NCBI GenBank assembly: GCA_042408955.1
Contig: JBHOQQ010000172.1
Coordinates: forward strand, 28,372 to 92,371
DNA length: 64,000 nucleotides
From: CALGSZ01 sp042408955
Lineage (GTDB): Bacteria > Chloroflexota > Chloroflexia > Thermomicrobiales > UBA6265
Reading direction: 5' to 3'
The position numbers and the translations under genes were made by a program. This document shows positions 33,747 to 43,010 of this stretch, piece by piece (positions within the stretch are counted from its first letter, which is position 1; the number at the start of each line of letters is the position of its first letter). A model generated the notes under the pieces. That model did no database searches. It had not been told where the DNA came from and saw only the letters and a list, made by a program, of their open reading frames with translations.

Positions 33747-34642
33747 GCGCACCCGAGCCCGTCCTTCAGGCGAATGATGCGGGATTCGCCATCGGCTCCC
33801 GGTGGCTCGTTCAGGACATCACGCTGGCGCTGCATCGCGGTGAGGTCGTTGCCCTGGCCGGTCCCAACGGGGCTGGCAAATCAACCCTCCTTCGCCTGCT
33901 CGCTGGTGATGTGGCTCCGACGCGGGGTCAGGTCCTCCTCGACGGCCGCCCGGTTGGCGCCTACCGGCCGCGCGATCTGGCGCTTCGCCGGGCAGTCTTG
34001 CCCCAGCAAACGATCGTGCAGTTCGCCTTCACCGCGAAAGAAGTGGTGGAGATGGGCCGCAGTCCCCGCCAGACTACGCCGGACGCCGATGAGGCCGTGG
34101 TGCTCAGCAGCTTGCAGCGAACGGAAGCGCTGCACCTTGCCCAGCGAACCTTCCCGTCGTTGTCAGGTGGCGAGCAGACCCGTGTCTCTCTCGCGCGCGT
34201 TCTTGCTCAGGAAACTCCCATCCTCCTCCTCGACGAGCCGACGGCATCGCTCGACCTGCGCCATCAGCAACTGGTCATGAGTGTCGCCCGCGCGATTGCC
34301 AGCCATGGAGGCATCGTGGTGGTCGTGCTGCATGATCTCAATCTTGCCGCCGCATTTGCCGACCGGATCGCCATCCTCTGCGACGGGCGTCTGGCTGCTC
34401 TCGGTACGCCTTGGGACACGCTCACAGAGTCTCGATTATCCGAGATCTTTTCCTGCCCAGTGGCCGTCGTGCGGCATCCCGCCCGGGATTGCCCGGTCGT
34501 GATTCCGCTCGGCTTGTCGGTGGCAGAACCGCTGGGTGCAGAACTCCCGTCTCGCACCACCATCGCTCATTCGGTGGCTGAGATTCCGGACTTGGGCATT
34601 ACTCCCAGTTCCCCCTTGACGCGCTCCCCTTCAAGCCGGTAG
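33743..34642 (+). CDS. Hemin ABC transporter ATPase (HmuV-like)
   Basis: A 299-residue ATP-binding subunit. Walker A GPNGAGKSTLLRLL, signature LSGGEQTRVSLARVL, Walker B PILLLDEPTASLDLRHQQ and switch region VVLHDLNLAAAFADRI are intact. The tail after residue 250 (SCPVAVVRHPARDCPVVIPLG) matches HmuV-type proteins. It completes the heme-type importer. Its 3' end contains the promoter of the EfeO-like gene. Confidence 0.92.
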   Translation: MSAPEPVLQANDAGFAIGSRWLVQDITLALHRGEVVALAGPNGAGKSTLLRLLAGDVAPTRGQVLLDGRPVGAYRPRDLALRRAVLPQQTIVQFAFTAKEVVEMGRSPRQTTPDADEAVVLSSLQRTEALHLAQRTFPSLSGGEQTRVSLARVLAQETPILLLDEPTASLDLRHQQLVMSVARAIASHGGIVVVVLHDLNLAAAFADRIAILCDGRLAALGTPWDTLTESRLSEIFSCPVAVVRHPARDCPVVIPLGLSVAEPLGAELPSRTTIAHSVAEIPDLGITPSSPLTRSPSSR

Positions 34643-34645
34643 GGT
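34616..34645 (+). promoter_or_regulatory. Promoter of the EfeO/EfeU genes
   Basis: TTGACG (34616-34621), an 18-bp spacer and TAGGGT (34640-34645) overlap the end of the upstream ATPase gene, about 70 bp before the EfeO-like start. This suggests that the elemental-iron genes can be expressed separately from the heme genes. Confidence 0.4.
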
Positions 34646-34718
34646 ATACACAAATCCGATCTGGTGAGTAGGAATTACAGCCAGAGACGGAATCGTCGCT
34701 GGCTGAGGGGGAGGTTGT

Positions 34719-35852
34719 GTGTTCAGCAAGGGCGGACAAGGAAGCGACGGGATGGGGCGAGGCAGCATGCGTCTTTCCCGCCGGCTCTTTGCACGGACGT
34801 TTTTGACCGGCGCAGGCTGCGCGCTCATGCGGATAGCGCCCACCTCCGCCGCCGCTCAAGACACCTCGTCAGGTCAGCCTGATCTCAGCGCGATCAAGGT
34901 GTATCTCACCGAGCAGGTCGGTCAACTGCAAGCTGGGAGTGCTTCGCTCGCGGATACGGCTCAAGCCTATTACGACCGTCTTGCTGCCTATCACTTTGAT
35001 TACGCGGCAGCCTGGGCCGGTGACCAGGCCACGCTGGTCAGCCTTATCACGAAGGCACGCGATGAGTGGCGCGACGCGCACACCGCGTACGAGATGAGCG
35101 AAGGGCTGGTCGCGGGCGTGCCCTCGCTCGCCTACTTTGACACGCTGCTCGATGCCGGGCCGAGTGGAACCGAGGACCCGGAAAACGCGCTGGACTGGAA
35201 GCTGACCCTGCCCGATGGCCAGGTGTTGGAAAGGCCCGGCAACATCTTTCACCACCTCACCGAGCCCGCGTTGTGGGGAACGGAAGCCTCGTTCGTTGGC
35301 ATGCAGGCCGATCTTGATGGCGATGGCCAGCTCCGCGTTGGCGATGTGTTGCCAGAAGCCAATGTGCTCCTCGGCTCCGTCAAAGCGCTGAGTGAGAGCG
35401 CGGGTCGCCTGGCGGCCGCCGTGGGGGATTGGGAGCCGACGGTTGAGGATGCGTTCACCGCCCTAGTAACGATGTTGCCAACGATGAGCGACTACTTCGA
35501 GGAATGGAAGCAGTCCGTCTATGTGGCAGGCGCGCAAGCGACTGAAACATCGTTCGTTGGCCAGAGCCGCCTGGTGGACGTCTACGGAATCATCAATGGG
35601 CTCGACGTCACGTACGATGCCCTCAACCCAGTCGTCAGCGCGGCCTCTCCTGAATTGAGCCAGCAAATTGACGCCGGTTTTGCGCGGTTGGCCAGCTTCA
35701 TCAGCAACCTTCTTAACCAGGAGCAAGCCGGCAAGCGCTTCACCGGGGAAGAAGCCGATCTCCTCGGCGCGGAAGCGCAGAACCAAGCAGCGACGCTCGC
35801 CGGCATGGTCAGTCAGGCGATCGCGCTTCTCGGCGTGCAAGTCGGCTCCTAG
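34719..35852 (+). CDS. EfeO-like imelysin-family iron-binding protein, exported
   Basis: A 377-residue exported protein of the EfeO/imelysin (M75) group that binds ferrous or ferric iron outside the membrane for an EfeU-type permease. A twin-arginine-like signal is LSRRLFARTFLTGAGCALM. The helical body includes YYDRLAAYHFDYAAAW, WRDAHTAYEMSEGL, a block of acidic residues QADLDGDGQLRVGD, and TSFVGQSRLVDVYGIINGLDVTYDAL. It starts at GTG 34719 after GGGGGAGG; ATG 34767, directly before the export signal, is an alternative. The partner permease starts 15 bp downstream. No EfeB peroxidase gene is present. Confidence 0.83.
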   Translation: MFSKGGQGSDGMGRGSMRLSRRLFARTFLTGAGCALMRIAPTSAAAQDTSSGQPDLSAIKVYLTEQVGQLQAGSASLADTAQAYYDRLAAYHFDYAAAWAGDQATLVSLITKARDEWRDAHTAYEMSEGLVAGVPSLAYFDTLLDAGPSGTEDPENALDWKLTLPDGQVLERPGNIFHHLTEPALWGTEASFVGMQADLDGDGQLRVGDVLPEANVLLGSVKALSESAGRLAAAVGDWEPTVEDAFTALVTMLPTMSDYFEEWKQSVYVAGAQATETSFVGQSRLVDVYGIINGLDVTYDALNPVVSAASPELSQQIDAGFARLASFISNLLNQEQAGKRFTGEEADLLGAEAQNQAATLAGMVSQAIALLGVQVGS

Positions 35853-35867
35853 GGGGAGGAGGTGCGC

Positions 35868-38255
35868 GTGGCATCGGTACTGGTATCTCGCTGCCCAAGG
35901 TGTGTTCTGCGGCTGCTCCTGGCTACCCTGCTCATTGCCCTGAACCTGCTCGCGCGGCCAGCGGTTGAGCCGGCGGGTGCGGCAGACGCACTCGCGCCCG
36001 CGGAAGTCGCTGAGGCAGCTTCTGCCGCACTGTTCGAGGCGCAAACTCGCCTCCTGGCCGGAGACGCTGAAGGATCGGCAGCGAAGGCTCTGGAGGCAGA
36101 GCAGGTCGCTGCGCCGCTGGTGGCAGCATTCGCGCCGGTGCCTGAAGACCAGGCTGCATTGATCGAGGCGCTCGCGGCAGCGCGGGAGGCAGCGGCGCGG
36201 GAGGATGGAGCGGCGCTCGCCGCCGCTCGCGGTCAGGCACGGACCGCCATGCTCCGGGGAAGCTTTGCCTTGACCCTGGCGAACGTGCAGGCCGGTGATG
36301 CCAGAGCGGCCCAGCAATGGCTCCTGCTCCGGGAGTTTCGGCCAGCGACGCGCTTTGCCCGGCCGAATGCCGATGGCACCCTCGCGCTCCAGCGCCTGAC
36401 GACCGGCGCGCTCGATCCAGCAGCCGCTGTGCAGGCGGTGCGCGCTGATCTGCTCGACACCTACCAAGCCAAACTTGACGAAGCGCTGGATGCGATCAGC
36501 GATGCTGCCAGCCAGGGATATGCCCTGAAGCTGGCCGAAGCAGGGGCGCTGGCGCAGGGCTACTGGCACATCCTTTCCCCTGCCTACGCCGGGCAAGCGG
36601 GAGAACAAGCGGGCGCCAGCGCGGACGCGCTGTTTGCTGAGATCGCCAGGGCCACGCTCGCGAGCGATAGCGGGCGCATTTCGCCGCTGCTCGATCGGGC
36701 GCGCCAGCTTAACGCTAGCTTCCGGGCTGCTCCCCTTTCATTGGAGGAGCAGCAGCGCCGGGCCGGCCAACTGCTGCTGTACCTCTCGCTGGTACCCGTT
36801 GAATATGGGCGTGGTGTCAAGGACGGAGCGGTGCTCGTGCCGATCGAGGTGCAGGAGGCCCGGACCTTCTTCGACGGCGCCGAGGCTGCCTTCCGTGATC
36901 TCCGTTCGACGCTGCAAAGCCGCAACGCTGCCGCCACGGAGCGCGTGAGCGGCTTGCTCGCCCAGCTTGATCAGGCGCTCGCCGGCACGCAGACCGGCAC
37001 TCAGGTCGCAGATCCCGAGCAGGTCGCGTCGGTAGCCTCCGAGACGGCCATGGCGCTGCGCGATCTGTTTCCACGCGAGTGGCTTCAGCGGAGCGGCGCA
37101 GCCGATTTTGATGTGATTCGGACACTGCTCGACCAAATGGAGCGAGCAGCCGCTGGCCGCCAGTTCAAGCAGGCGGAATCGGCACGGCTGGAAGCGTACG
37201 CGATCTTCGACGCAGGACCGGAAAAGCGCCTGCTTGGTTTCTCTCCACGGCTCGCGCAGCGCATCGAGCGACTGTTCTGGGGCGGTGACGGATCGTACGA
37301 GGGTTTGGCAGACGCGCTTGCGCGTGGCACATCCGGGAATGAGCTTCGGAAAACCCGTCTAGCGTTGGACGACGCGCTAAGCCAGGCCGAGAGCCTGCTC
37401 GGCGGTGGCAAGCCAGCGACCGGCGCGATCATCTTCAACGCGGCGACCATCGTTTTCCGCGAGGGGCTGGAGGCTGTGCTGATCCTCGCCTCACTGCTGG
37501 CGAGCATGGTTGGCGCGCATCGTCATCTCAAGCGGCCACTCGTGTTCGGTGCGCTGGCGGCACTCGGCGCTTCCGGCATGCTCTTCGTCCTCGCGCGCTC
37601 CGTCCTGCTGTCCCTAGCGCGGTATTCGGAAAAGATCGAGGCTGTCGTCTCGCTGCTCGCAATCAGTGTGCTTCTCCTCGTGATGAACTGGTTCTTCCAT
37701 AAAGTGTATTGGACGCGGTGGATCGCCCAGCACCATGCACGACGGCGGGCACTCATCGGCGGGGTGGCTGGGCAGATGCTCGGCCTGGCAACACTCGGGT
37801 TCACCAGTGTCTTCCGGGAAGGAGCGGAGACGGTCCTCTTCCTGCAAGCACTCGTGCTTGACGCAGGCACCGCGACGGTGATCGAGGGCACGGCGCTCGG
37901 CTTACTCGGCGTGGCCGCGATCGGGGCGCTGACGTTTATCGCCCAGGCCAAGCTGCCGCACAAGAAGATGCTGATCGTCACTGGCCTGCTCATCGCGACC
38001 GTGCTCGTGACGATGGTGGGGAACACCATGCACGCCCTGCAGGCCGTGGGCTGGGCTCCGGTGACTCCGCTTGGAGAGATCGCAGTCCCGAATTGGGCGA
38101 ATGTCTGGCTCGGCATCCACGCGACCTGGGAAGGTGTGGTCGCGCAGGTCGTCGCAATCGGGTTCGTTCTGGGCAGCTATGTCGTTGCCGAGCAACGCCG
38201 AGCGCGCTCACGCCAGGCGCGGCTGGCGCGCACGGCCGTGGCTGCTCAGGACTGA
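35868..38255 (+). CDS. FTR1/EfeU-family iron permease with long extracytoplasmic N-terminal domain
   Basis: A 795-residue protein. After an export signal (LRLLLATLLIALNLLA) comes an Ala-rich helical domain of about 490 residues, then an FTR1 permease with seven helices. The two signature motifs are VFREGLEAVLILASL (near 531) and VFREGAETVLFLQAL (near 650), the REGxE pairs that conduct iron. The extended N-terminus contains ARLEAYAIFDAGPEKRLLGFSPRLAQRIERLF, a block seen in large FTR1 proteins, and probably receives iron from the EfeO-like partner. GTG 35868 is favoured over 35862 because the GGGGGAGG site is then 7 bases away. Confidence 0.87.
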   Translation: MASVLVSRCPRCVLRLLLATLLIALNLLARPAVEPAGAADALAPAEVAEAASAALFEAQTRLLAGDAEGSAAKALEAEQVAAPLVAAFAPVPEDQAALIEALAAAREAAAREDGAALAAARGQARTAMLRGSFALTLANVQAGDARAAQQWLLLREFRPATRFARPNADGTLALQRLTTGALDPAAAVQAVRADLLDTYQAKLDEALDAISDAASQGYALKLAEAGALAQGYWHILSPAYAGQAGEQAGASADALFAEIARATLASDSGRISPLLDRARQLNASFRAAPLSLEEQQRRAGQLLLYLSLVPVEYGRGVKDGAVLVPIEVQEARTFFDGAEAAFRDLRSTLQSRNAAATERVSGLLAQLDQALAGTQTGTQVADPEQVASVASETAMALRDLFPREWLQRSGAADFDVIRTLLDQMERAAAGRQFKQAESARLEAYAIFDAGPEKRLLGFSPRLAQRIERLFWGGDGSYEGLADALARGTSGNELRKTRLALDDALSQAESLLGGGKPATGAIIFNAATIVFREGLEAVLILASLLASMVGAHRHLKRPLVFGALAALGASGMLFVLARSVLLSLARYSEKIEAVVSLLAISVLLLVMNWFFHKVYWTRWIAQHHARRRALIGGVAGQMLGLATLGFTSVFREGAETVLFLQALVLDAGTATVIEGTALGLLGVAAIGALTFIAQAKLPHKKMLIVTGLLIATVLVTMVGNTMHALQAVGWAPVTPLGEIAVPNWANVWLGIHATWEGVVAQVVAIGFVLGSYVVAEQRRARSRQARLARTAVAAQD

Positions 38256-38333
38256 GACAACACAGGAAATGGGTTCGGGACATCCCGGGCGGTCCGGGAT
38301 GGGGAACAGAGCCGTCGTAGGAAAGGAGTAACG

Positions 38334-39482
38334 ATGCACGATTGGATGAGCCACCACGGATCGAGCAACGAAGAGGAGAGGGCGATGCTGCGGCGCCTGA
38401 GCCGCCGGCGCGTCCTCCGCGAGGGGAGTGCGCTTGGGCTCGCACTCTTTGCTGCTGGGGGCTCGCTCCGGCATGTGGCCGCCACGTCGGAGGTGGAGGA
38501 GGAGACTCCCGAGTCGGAGCCCACACCCGCTGGGGGAACTCCGGTTGGCTCCGCGGGCACCGTCACGATCTACTCCGGTCGTAACGAGCGGCTCATCGGC
38601 GATCTCGTGGCGCAGTTTGAGCGGGCGACAGGCATTGATGCCGAGGTGCGCTACGGCGACACCGCCGAGCTTGCGGCGACCATTCTCGAGGAGGGGGAGA
38701 ACAGCCCAGCCGATCTGTTTTGGGCTCAAGATGCCGGAGCGCTCGGCGCGGTCGCCCGGGAAGACCGCCTTGCTGCGCTCCCGGACGAACTGCTTCAGCG
38801 CGTGGACGCCCGGTTTCACTCCAAGCAAGGGGTCTGGGTGGGAACCTCGGGCCGAGCGCGCGTCCTGGTCTACAACACCGAGCAACTGACCGAAGCGGAT
38901 CTCCCGGCATCGGTCCTCGATCTTGTGGATGCCAAGTGGAAGGGCAAGATCGGCTGGGCGCCGACCAATGGCTCGTTCCAATCGTTTGTCACGGCGCTTC
39001 GGGTCTTGCGCGGCGACGATGCGGCGCGCGCCTGGCTTGAGGGCATCAAAGCGAACGAGCCGGTGGTGTTCGAAGGCAATGCTCCGATCGTTCGCGCCGT
39101 CGGAGCCGGCGAGATCGCTGTTGGGTTGGTCAATCACTACTATCTCTATGAGATCAAGGAAGAGGAGGGTGAGGATTTCCCAGCCGCCAACCACTTCTTC
39201 GCCCCTGGCGATCCGGGCAATCTCGTCAATGTGGCCGGAGTTGGTATCCTTCGGACAGCAAAGCACGCTGAGCAGGCGCTTCGCTTCGCGGACTACCTGC
39301 TTGGCCGGGAAGGGCAGGGGTATTTCGCCGAGCGCACCTTCGAGTACCCGCTGATCGAAGGCGTGAAGCCACGCGCGGATTTGGTCCCGCTCGACGAGAT
39401 TCAAGGACCGGAGATCGATCTGAGCGATCTTGCCGATCTGCAAGGCACGCTCCAGCTTCTCACTGAGGCGGGAGTTATTTAG
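38334..39482 (+). CDS. Ferric iron-binding protein of an Fbp-type ABC transporter
   Basis: A 382-residue exported binding protein of the FbpA/FutA class. Tat-like signal LSRRRVLREGSALGLALFAAGG, then an acidic Thr/Pro linker. The mature part starts VTIYSGRNERLIGDLVAQFERATGIDAEVRYGDTAELA and has IVRAVGAGEIAVGLVNHYYLYEI with the adjacent tyrosines expected to bind ferric iron. GGAAAGGAG precedes the ATG. It is followed after 13 bp by its permease. Confidence 0.9.
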   Translation: MHDWMSHHGSSNEEERAMLRRLSRRRVLREGSALGLALFAAGGSLRHVAATSEVEEETPESEPTPAGGTPVGSAGTVTIYSGRNERLIGDLVAQFERATGIDAEVRYGDTAELAATILEEGENSPADLFWAQDAGALGAVAREDRLAALPDELLQRVDARFHSKQGVWVGTSGRARVLVYNTEQLTEADLPASVLDLVDAKWKGKIGWAPTNGSFQSFVTALRVLRGDDAARAWLEGIKANEPVVFEGNAPIVRAVGAGEIAVGLVNHYYLYEIKEEEGEDFPAANHFFAPGDPGNLVNVAGVGILRTAKHAEQALRFADYLLGREGQGYFAERTFEYPLIEGVKPRADLVPLDEIQGPEIDLSDLADLQGTLQLLTEAGVI

Positions 39483-39495
39483 GACGAGGGTTACT

Positions 39496-41187
39496 GTGCT
39501 CACGCTCCGTCCCCGCGCGGCGCGCGTGCCAATTCATTCGGGTCAGGGAACGCCGGCAAGCGTGGCCCCACGGCGCTTGGCTGCCGTCACCCGGCGGAGG
39601 AGCGTGAGCAGCCCCCCGGTCGTTGTCCTCGTTCCAGCCTTGCTGGTGGCCGCGGTCACGCTGGTGCCGATTCTGTACCTCATCCTTCGTGCCTCGGAGG
39701 CGGGCGGTGGAATTTGGCACTTGCTCTGGCGCGAACGAACGGCCTACGTGCTCAAGAACACGGTGATGCTGGCCGCTGGCGTGTCGCTTGCCGCCTCCGC
39801 GATTGCCGTGCCGATGGCCTGGCTCACCACTCGCGCGGACCTTCCAGGCCGGCGGTTCTGGGCAACCATCGCTCCCTTGCCACTCGTGATTCCCTCCTAC
39901 GTTGGCGCATTGACGATCGTGGCAGCCCTTGGTCCGCGCGGCTTCCTGCAGAGCGCGCTTGAACGGCCCTTTGGGATTGAGCGCCTGCCTGAGATTTATG
40001 GATTCTGGGGAGCCTGGCTCACTCTGACGTTGTTTACCTATCCGTATGTACTGCTGAGCGTGCGAGCGGCCCTGCGCGGGCTCGATCCATCGCTCGATGA
40101 GGCTGCGCGATGCCTCGGCCATGGCGCGTGGCGCACGTTCTTTTTCACCACGCTTCCCCAATTGCGGCCCGCGGTGATTGCTGGAGCCTTGCTGGCAGCG
40201 CTGTATTCCATCAGCGATTTCGGCGTGGTGACCCTTCTTCGGTACGATGCCTTCACTCGCGAAATCTATGTCCAGTATCGCGCTTCCTTTGATCGCACGC
40301 TCGCGGCCGCGCTCGCTCTCGTGCTCGTGTGCTTTGCCCTCGTGTTGCTTGCCATCGAATCGCGCGTTCGCGGACGCGCCGCTTACCACCGCCTTGGCTC
40401 GGGCGCCGCGCGGCGGGCGCGCCCGGTACCGCTCGGCGCCTGGCGATATCCCGCACTAGCATTCTGCGGCGTGGTCATCGCGCTCGCGCTTGGGCTGCCG
40501 CTGGGCGTCCTCAGCTACTGGCTGATCCGCGCGCTGCGGCGTGGCGATGAGCCAGAGACCCTGCTGACGGCGGCACAGCACTCGGTAACCGTGAGCTTTG
40601 CAGCGGCTGTCGTCACGACGCTCGCAGCACTCCCGGTCGCGATCCTTATCGTTCGGTACCGCACGCGCCTGAGCCAGTGGATCGAGCGCGTCAGTTATGC
40701 TGGCTACGGTCTACCCGGCATCGTGGTTGCACTGTCGTTCGTGTTCCTCGGCGCGCGATACCTCACTCCGCTCTACCAGACGCTGGCGCTCCTGATCGTC
40801 GCTTATACGGTACGCTTCCTTCCGCAGGCGATCGCCGCGGTGCGAGGCTCGCTGCTCCAAGTGAGTCCACGCCTGGAGGAGGCAGCCCGAAATCTCGGGC
40901 GCTCGCCGTTCGGCGCGATCCAGAGCGTGACCATTCCGCTGTCTGGGCCGGGTATCGCCGCCGGCGCGGCATTGGTCTTTTTGACCGTGATGAAGGAGTT
41001 GCCGATGACGTTGCTCCTGAGCCCCACGGGCTACAAGACCCTGGCCACGACTGTCTGGACGGCCGCTGGGAATGGCGCGTTTGGCGAAGCGGCGGCTCCA
41101 GCCCTGGCACTCGTGGCCGTCTCGGCCGTCCCGATGTTGCTGCTGGCCACGAGGGAGCGCGGCGAAGCACCGCGAGGCGACGAGTGA
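39496..41187 (+). CDS. Ferric iron ABC transporter permease (FbpB-like, two fused halves)
   Basis: A 563-residue permease with about 12 helices, the fused two-domain form typical of FbpB/thiamine-type transporters. Each half has an EAA loop: LDPSLDEAARCLGHGAWRTFFFTTLPQLRP and VSPRLEEAARNLGRSPFGAIQSVTIPLSGP. The N-terminus up to residue 35 is basic and cytoplasmic. Translation from GTG 39496 uses GACGAGGG. It operates with the upstream binding protein and downstream ATPase. Confidence 0.92.
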   Translation: MLTLRPRAARVPIHSGQGTPASVAPRRLAAVTRRRSVSSPPVVVLVPALLVAAVTLVPILYLILRASEAGGGIWHLLWRERTAYVLKNTVMLAAGVSLAASAIAVPMAWLTTRADLPGRRFWATIAPLPLVIPSYVGALTIVAALGPRGFLQSALERPFGIERLPEIYGFWGAWLTLTLFTYPYVLLSVRAALRGLDPSLDEAARCLGHGAWRTFFFTTLPQLRPAVIAGALLAALYSISDFGVVTLLRYDAFTREIYVQYRASFDRTLAAALALVLVCFALVLLAIESRVRGRAAYHRLGSGAARRARPVPLGAWRYPALAFCGVVIALALGLPLGVLSYWLIRALRRGDEPETLLTAAQHSVTVSFAAAVVTTLAALPVAILIVRYRTRLSQWIERVSYAGYGLPGIVVALSFVFLGARYLTPLYQTLALLIVAYTVRFLPQAIAAVRGSLLQVSPRLEEAARNLGRSPFGAIQSVTIPLSGPGIAAGAALVFLTVMKELPMTLLLSPTGYKTLATTVWTAAGNGAFGEAAAPALALVAVSAVPMLLLATRERGEAPRGDE

Positions 41188-41263
41188 TGAACGCCGATCT
41201 GACAGCGATCCACGCATGAGCGCTAGGCGCCAGTACGCGACCGCATAGTGACCATAGGTTGCC

Positions 41264-42343
41264 GTGACTCATCAACGCATTCCTGAATCTCCTCCGGCTC
41301 TCAAGTGCACGGGTATCGTCAAGCGATATGGCGCCGTGACCGCCGTTGCCGGCGTAGATCTCGTTGCCGAGCGTAGCGAGGTGGTTGCACTACTTGGCCC
41401 GTCCGGCTGCGGAAAGACCACCACGCTGCGCCTCATCGCCGGGTTTGAAGATCTCGATGCCGGAACGATTGAGATTGGCGGCCGCATCGTCGCCACGCCA
41501 GATTGGCGCGAGCCGCCGGAGCGCCGCCGTGTCGGCATGGTGTTTCAGGATGGAGCGCTCTTTCCTCATCTCTCGGTCTTCAAGAACGTGGCGTTCGGTC
41601 TACCTCGAAGTGAGGACCGTGCGGCGAAAGTCCGCGCTGCGCTGGAGATGGTCGGTCTGACCGGCTACGAGGACCGCATGCCCTTCGAGCTTTCCGGAGG
41701 TCAGCAACAGCGTGTGGCACTCGCCCGCGCGCTCGCGCCATCCCCGGAGGTCATTCTGCTCGATGAGCCGTTCTCAAGCCTGGACGCCGAGCTACGCGCT
41801 AGCGTCCGGGCGGAAGTGCGCCAGATTCTCTCGGAAGCCGGCGCGACGGCGATCCTCGTGACCCACGATCAAGAAGAGGCGCTCAGCATCTCGGATCGCG
41901 TGGCGGTCATGTGGCAGGGCCGCATCGTGCAGCAAGCGTCGCCAGAAGAGCTCTATCACCGGCCGATTAGCAGGGAAATCGCGGTGTTCGTGGGCGACGC
42001 CCAGTTCATCCCTGGCGAGGGCATGGGGCGCCGTGTGGTGACAGAGCTCGGCGAGCTGCCTGTGCATGGCACCGCGCACGGCCCCGTTGACGTCATGCTC
42101 CGTCCGGAGGCGCTCCGGCTGATTCCAGCGACAGATGGGCAAGAGCCCAACGCGACCGTCCTGACGCGCCTCTTTTACGGACATGACCAACTCATGACCG
42201 TGCGCCTTGACACCGGGCGCATCGTGAAAGCGCGACTAGGCACCTATGGCGGCATCCGGCCTGGCGACCGCGTCCATGTCAGCGTTCGTGGCGCGGCGCT
42301 TACCTTCCCGCGTGAGGATGGTTCATGCGCGTCGAAATCGTGA
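41264..42343 (+). CDS. Ferric iron ABC transporter ATPase (FbpC-like)
   Basis: A 359-residue ATPase. Walker A GPSGCGKTTTLRLIAG, Q-loop MVFQDGALFPHLSV, signature LSGGQQQRVALARAL, Walker B VILLDEPFSSLDAEL, switch VTHDQEEAL. A C-terminal regulatory TOBE-like domain follows (VDVMLRPEALRLIPA, VHVSVRGAALTFPRE). The GTG start has only a weak ribosome binding site. It overlaps tsaE by 19 bp, so the two are probably co-translated by reinitiation. Last gene of the iron island. Confidence 0.92.
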   Translation: MTHQRIPESPPALKCTGIVKRYGAVTAVAGVDLVAERSEVVALLGPSGCGKTTTLRLIAGFEDLDAGTIEIGGRIVATPDWREPPERRRVGMVFQDGALFPHLSVFKNVAFGLPRSEDRAAKVRAALEMVGLTGYEDRMPFELSGGQQQRVALARALAPSPEVILLDEPFSSLDAELRASVRAEVRQILSEAGATAILVTHDQEEALSISDRVAVMWQGRIVQQASPEELYHRPISREIAVFVGDAQFIPGEGMGRRVVTELGELPVHGTAHGPVDVMLRPEALRLIPATDGQEPNATVLTRLFYGHDQLMTVRLDTGRIVKARLGTYGGIRPGDRVHVSVRGAALTFPREDGSCASKS

Positions 42344-42825
42344 GCGAGAGCCCCGAGCAAACGCGGGCACTCGGCGCTGCTATCGGCCGGCGCCTTCGCC
42401 CGGGGGATGTCGTGCTGCTGCACGGCGATCTCGGTGCCGGAAAAACCACGCTCACCCAAGGAATTGCCGAAGGGCTTGGCATCCGCGATTACGTGCAGAG
42501 CCCTACCTTCACGCTCGTGGCAGAGCACCCTGGCCGCACCGCCAGCGGCGATCCGATCGTTCTCTATCACTTGGATCTGTACCGCCTGAGTGGGGCTCAC
42601 GATCTGGAAACCTTCGGCTACGACGAGTTCCTCGCTCCAGTGGACGGCATTACCGTTATTGAATGGCCGGAGCGCGCGGAAGGATGGTTGCCGGACGCCT
42701 ATTTGCTCGTGCACCTGGAAGTGGCCGGACCAGAGCGGCGCCGGATCACGGTCGAGGCGATCCCCAGCGTCGGGCATTTAGCAGATCTCGTTCGTGACCT
42801 CTCCGCCGCGCACGCCACACCCTAG
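42325..42825 (+). CDS. tsaE: tRNA threonylcarbamoyladenosine biosynthesis ATPase TsaE
   Basis: A 166-residue P-loop ATPase of the TsaE/YjeE family, needed with TsaB and TsaD to make t6A37 in ANN-decoding tRNAs. Walker A is LHGDLGAGKTTLTQGIAEGLG; the family block VQSPTFTLVAEHPG follows, with LYRLSGAHDLETFGYDEFL and ITVIEWPERAEGWLP (Walker B region). Length fits the family. It overlaps the ferric ATPase gene and is the last plus-strand gene before a repeat-rich gap; tsaB and tsaD are not here. Confidence 0.94.
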   Translation: MRVEIVSESPEQTRALGAAIGRRLRPGDVVLLHGDLGAGKTTLTQGIAEGLGIRDYVQSPTFTLVAEHPGRTASGDPIVLYHLDLYRLSGAHDLETFGYDEFLAPVDGITVIEWPERAEGWLPDAYLLVHLEVAGPERRRITVEAIPSVGHLADLVRDLSAAHATP

Positions 42826-42910
42826 CGCGAAGTTCGTGGGGCTAGAAATTACAGGCTGAGGCCACCAAGGCGGGCTTGCTACCCGTGTGCGGCGTCAGAT
42901 TCCTGTCTTC

Positions 42911-42946
42911 GCGCTCATCGCTCGCTTTGCTCGGGACACGGCTCAC
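42911..42946 (-). repeat. Dispersed repeat family A, inverted partial copy
   Basis: The reverse complement reads GAGCCGTGTCCCGAGC followed by AAAGCGAGCGATG, matching 22024-22048 and the right half of 43212-43301. Confidence 0.5.
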
Positions 42947-43010
42947 CACACAGACAAAGCCTCTCAAGGGGGCTGAAAGGCGGACGCATCCGCCCGGCAT
43001 CCCTCCCCGG

